The notes beneath the pieces are model-generated. The model was not told the DNA's origin, searched no databases, and saw nothing but the letters and a program-made list of their open reading frames with translations. A stretch of DNA of 6,155 bases, from positions 1 to 6,155 of the forward strand of contig JAQULN010000193.1 of assembly GCA_028718575.1 (NCBI GenBank). Reading direction: 5' to 3'. This DNA comes from Candidatus Krumholzibacteriia bacterium (GTDB taxonomy: Bacteria; Krumholzibacteriota; Krumholzibacteriia; LZORAL124-64-63). Below are positions 5,263 through 6,155 of this stretch, one piece after another. The stretch's first letter is position 1; each line of letters opens with the position of its first letter. Both the position numbers and the translations under genes were made by a program.

Positions 5263-6155
5263 GCCGTCAACTCGCAGTAGTCGCCTATGTTGACCGTGCC
5301 GTGCACGTGCTCGACGCGGCAATGATCGCCTATCAAACTGCTATGCAAATGACAATGCCGCAACATGCTGCCCGCCCCGATCACGGCGTCTTCGACGACG
5401 CAGTGTTCGACGACAGCGCCCGGCCCCAGGCTCACGTAGGGACCAAGCCGCGAGGCCACGACGGTGGCGTCGGCTGGGACGTGGCAATAGACCGCCGCGC
5501 CGCGCGCGACACCGGACGCCGCGTCGCGCTCCAACAGGACGCGGTTGGTCTCGAGCCACGTGTCCCGCGCGCCGCAGTCATACCAGTCGTCGACCGCCAG
5601 GGTGCGGAATCGGTGGCCCGCCTCGAGCATGCGCTGCAGGCCGTCAGTGAGTTGGTACTCGCCGCGGGTGCGCTGATCGTCATTGATCACCTGTTCCATG
5701 CTGTCGAACAGAGCCCCGCCTTCGCGGAACAAGTAGGCGCCGACGATGGCAAGGTTGCTGGGCGGCACCTCGGGCTTCTCCACGAACCCCGTCACGCGTT
5801 CGCCAGCCTTGATCACCACGCCGAAACGGCGCGGATCATCCACTTGCCTCACGCCGATCAGATTGTCCTGGCTCGCGAGGAAGCTCCGGTAGTCGGCCTT
5901 CAAGATCGTATCGCCCAGCACACAGAAAAACGGCGCGTCGCCGACCGCCTCGCGCGCGGTCCACACCGCGTGGCCCAGCCCCAGGCGCTGCTCTTGTTGT
6001 ACGTACGTGATGGCCAAGTTCGGCCGCGCCGCCGTGAACCAGTCGCGCACCGCCTGGCCCTGGTAGCCGACGATCAGCACGAAGCCGTCGATACCAGCCG
6101 CCGCCAGGTCGTCGACGATGTGCGCGAGGATTGGTCGGCCGGCGACCGGCAAGAG
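5247..6155 (-). CDS. Sugar-1-phosphate nucleotidyltransferase with left-handed beta-helix tail, N-terminus cut by window edge
   Basis: Enzymes of this family join a sugar 1-phosphate and an NTP into a nucleotide sugar plus pyrophosphate, in the cytosol, feeding LPS, capsule or other glycan synthesis. The visible 302 residues begin at LLPVAGRPIL, the family segment just after the N-terminal nucleotide-binding signature, so I infer that about 20-25 residues lie beyond the right edge. In visible numbering: GLGHAV at 59-64 (base/sugar-binding region), FFCVLGDT at 76-83 (metal-binding Asp), DDPRRFGVV at 106-114, FVEKPEVPPSNLA at 124-136, GEYQLTD at 165-171 and DWYDCG at 190-195. Residues about 213-300 carry hexapeptide-like repeats of a left-handed beta-helix. 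The pattern resembles long-type glucose-1-phosphate thymidylyltransferases (RmlA/COG1208-1209 group) more than GalU, but the sugar and base cannot be settled. An in-frame TTG at 6152 is not the true start. The stop overlaps metK. Confidence 0.88.
   Translation of the reverse strand, partial: LLPVAGRPILAHIVDDLAAAGIDGFVLIVGYQGQAVRDWFTAARPNLAITYVQQEQRLGLGHAVWTAREAVGDAPFFCVLGDTILKADYRSFLASQDNLIGVRQVDDPRRFGVVIKAGERVTGFVEKPEVPPSNLAIVGAYLFREGGALFDSMEQVINDDQRTRGEYQLTDGLQRMLEAGHRFRTLAVDDWYDCGARDTWLETNRVLLERDAASGVARGAAVYCHVPADATVVASRLGPYVSLGPGAVVEHCVVEDAVIGAGSMLRHCHLHSSLIGDHCRVEHVHGTVNIGDYCELTAKEQP

Noticed and set aside
5251..5322. N-terminal extension of MetK or a SAM riboswitch before metK
   Set aside because: The stretch encodes the C-terminus of the nucleotidyltransferase, the ATG at 5250 has an ideal ribosome binding site, and I see no SAM-riboswitch-like helices.

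Overview
The window is a GC-rich stretch of an LPS-bearing (diderm) bacterial chromosome. All the main genes are ordinary or domain-recognisable, and I see no mobile element, CRISPR array, tRNA or rRNA. The pair of Lpt permease subunits and a Lol-type lipoprotein signal imply an outer membrane. An enlarged LptF and a PKD/DUF11 surface-type lipoprotein would fit one of the less-studied FCB-related or candidate phyla, but lineage cannot be fixed from this sequence and that placement is inference.

Layout. Positions 1-280 hold no convincing complete gene. The first ~50 bases look coding, and a strong imperfect hairpin lies at 141-169. Positions 281-2754 on the plus strand are lptF and lptG, overlapping by ATGA: the two membrane subunits of the ABC exporter that extracts LPS from the inner membrane. 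A perfect palindrome straddles the lptG stop codon, and a possible promoter lies in the 147-base gap that follows. Positions 2902-4014 encode a 370-residue lipoprotein with a PKD domain, a second PKD/Ig-like domain and a DUF11-like domain. A perfect 13-bp stem hairpin at 4062-4092 separates it from the convergent minus-strand genes.

On the minus strand, a sugar-1-phosphate nucleotidyltransferase with a left-handed beta-helix tail is cut by the right edge (5247-6155). It overlaps metK (S-adenosylmethionine synthetase, 4105-5250) by ATGA, and the metK ribosome binding site lies inside its last codons.

How the genes work together: lptFG and a nucleotide-sugar enzyme both belong broadly to envelope glycan or LPS construction, but they sit in separate convergent units. 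metK is housekeeping and appears to be translationally coupled to the nucleotidyltransferase. The points most worth a second look are the helical-hairpin insert in LptF, the nucleotidyltransferase-metK coupling, the lineage-specific PKD lipoprotein and the GC-rich hairpins without T-tracts at gene borders. I did not find a convincing previously undescribed system.
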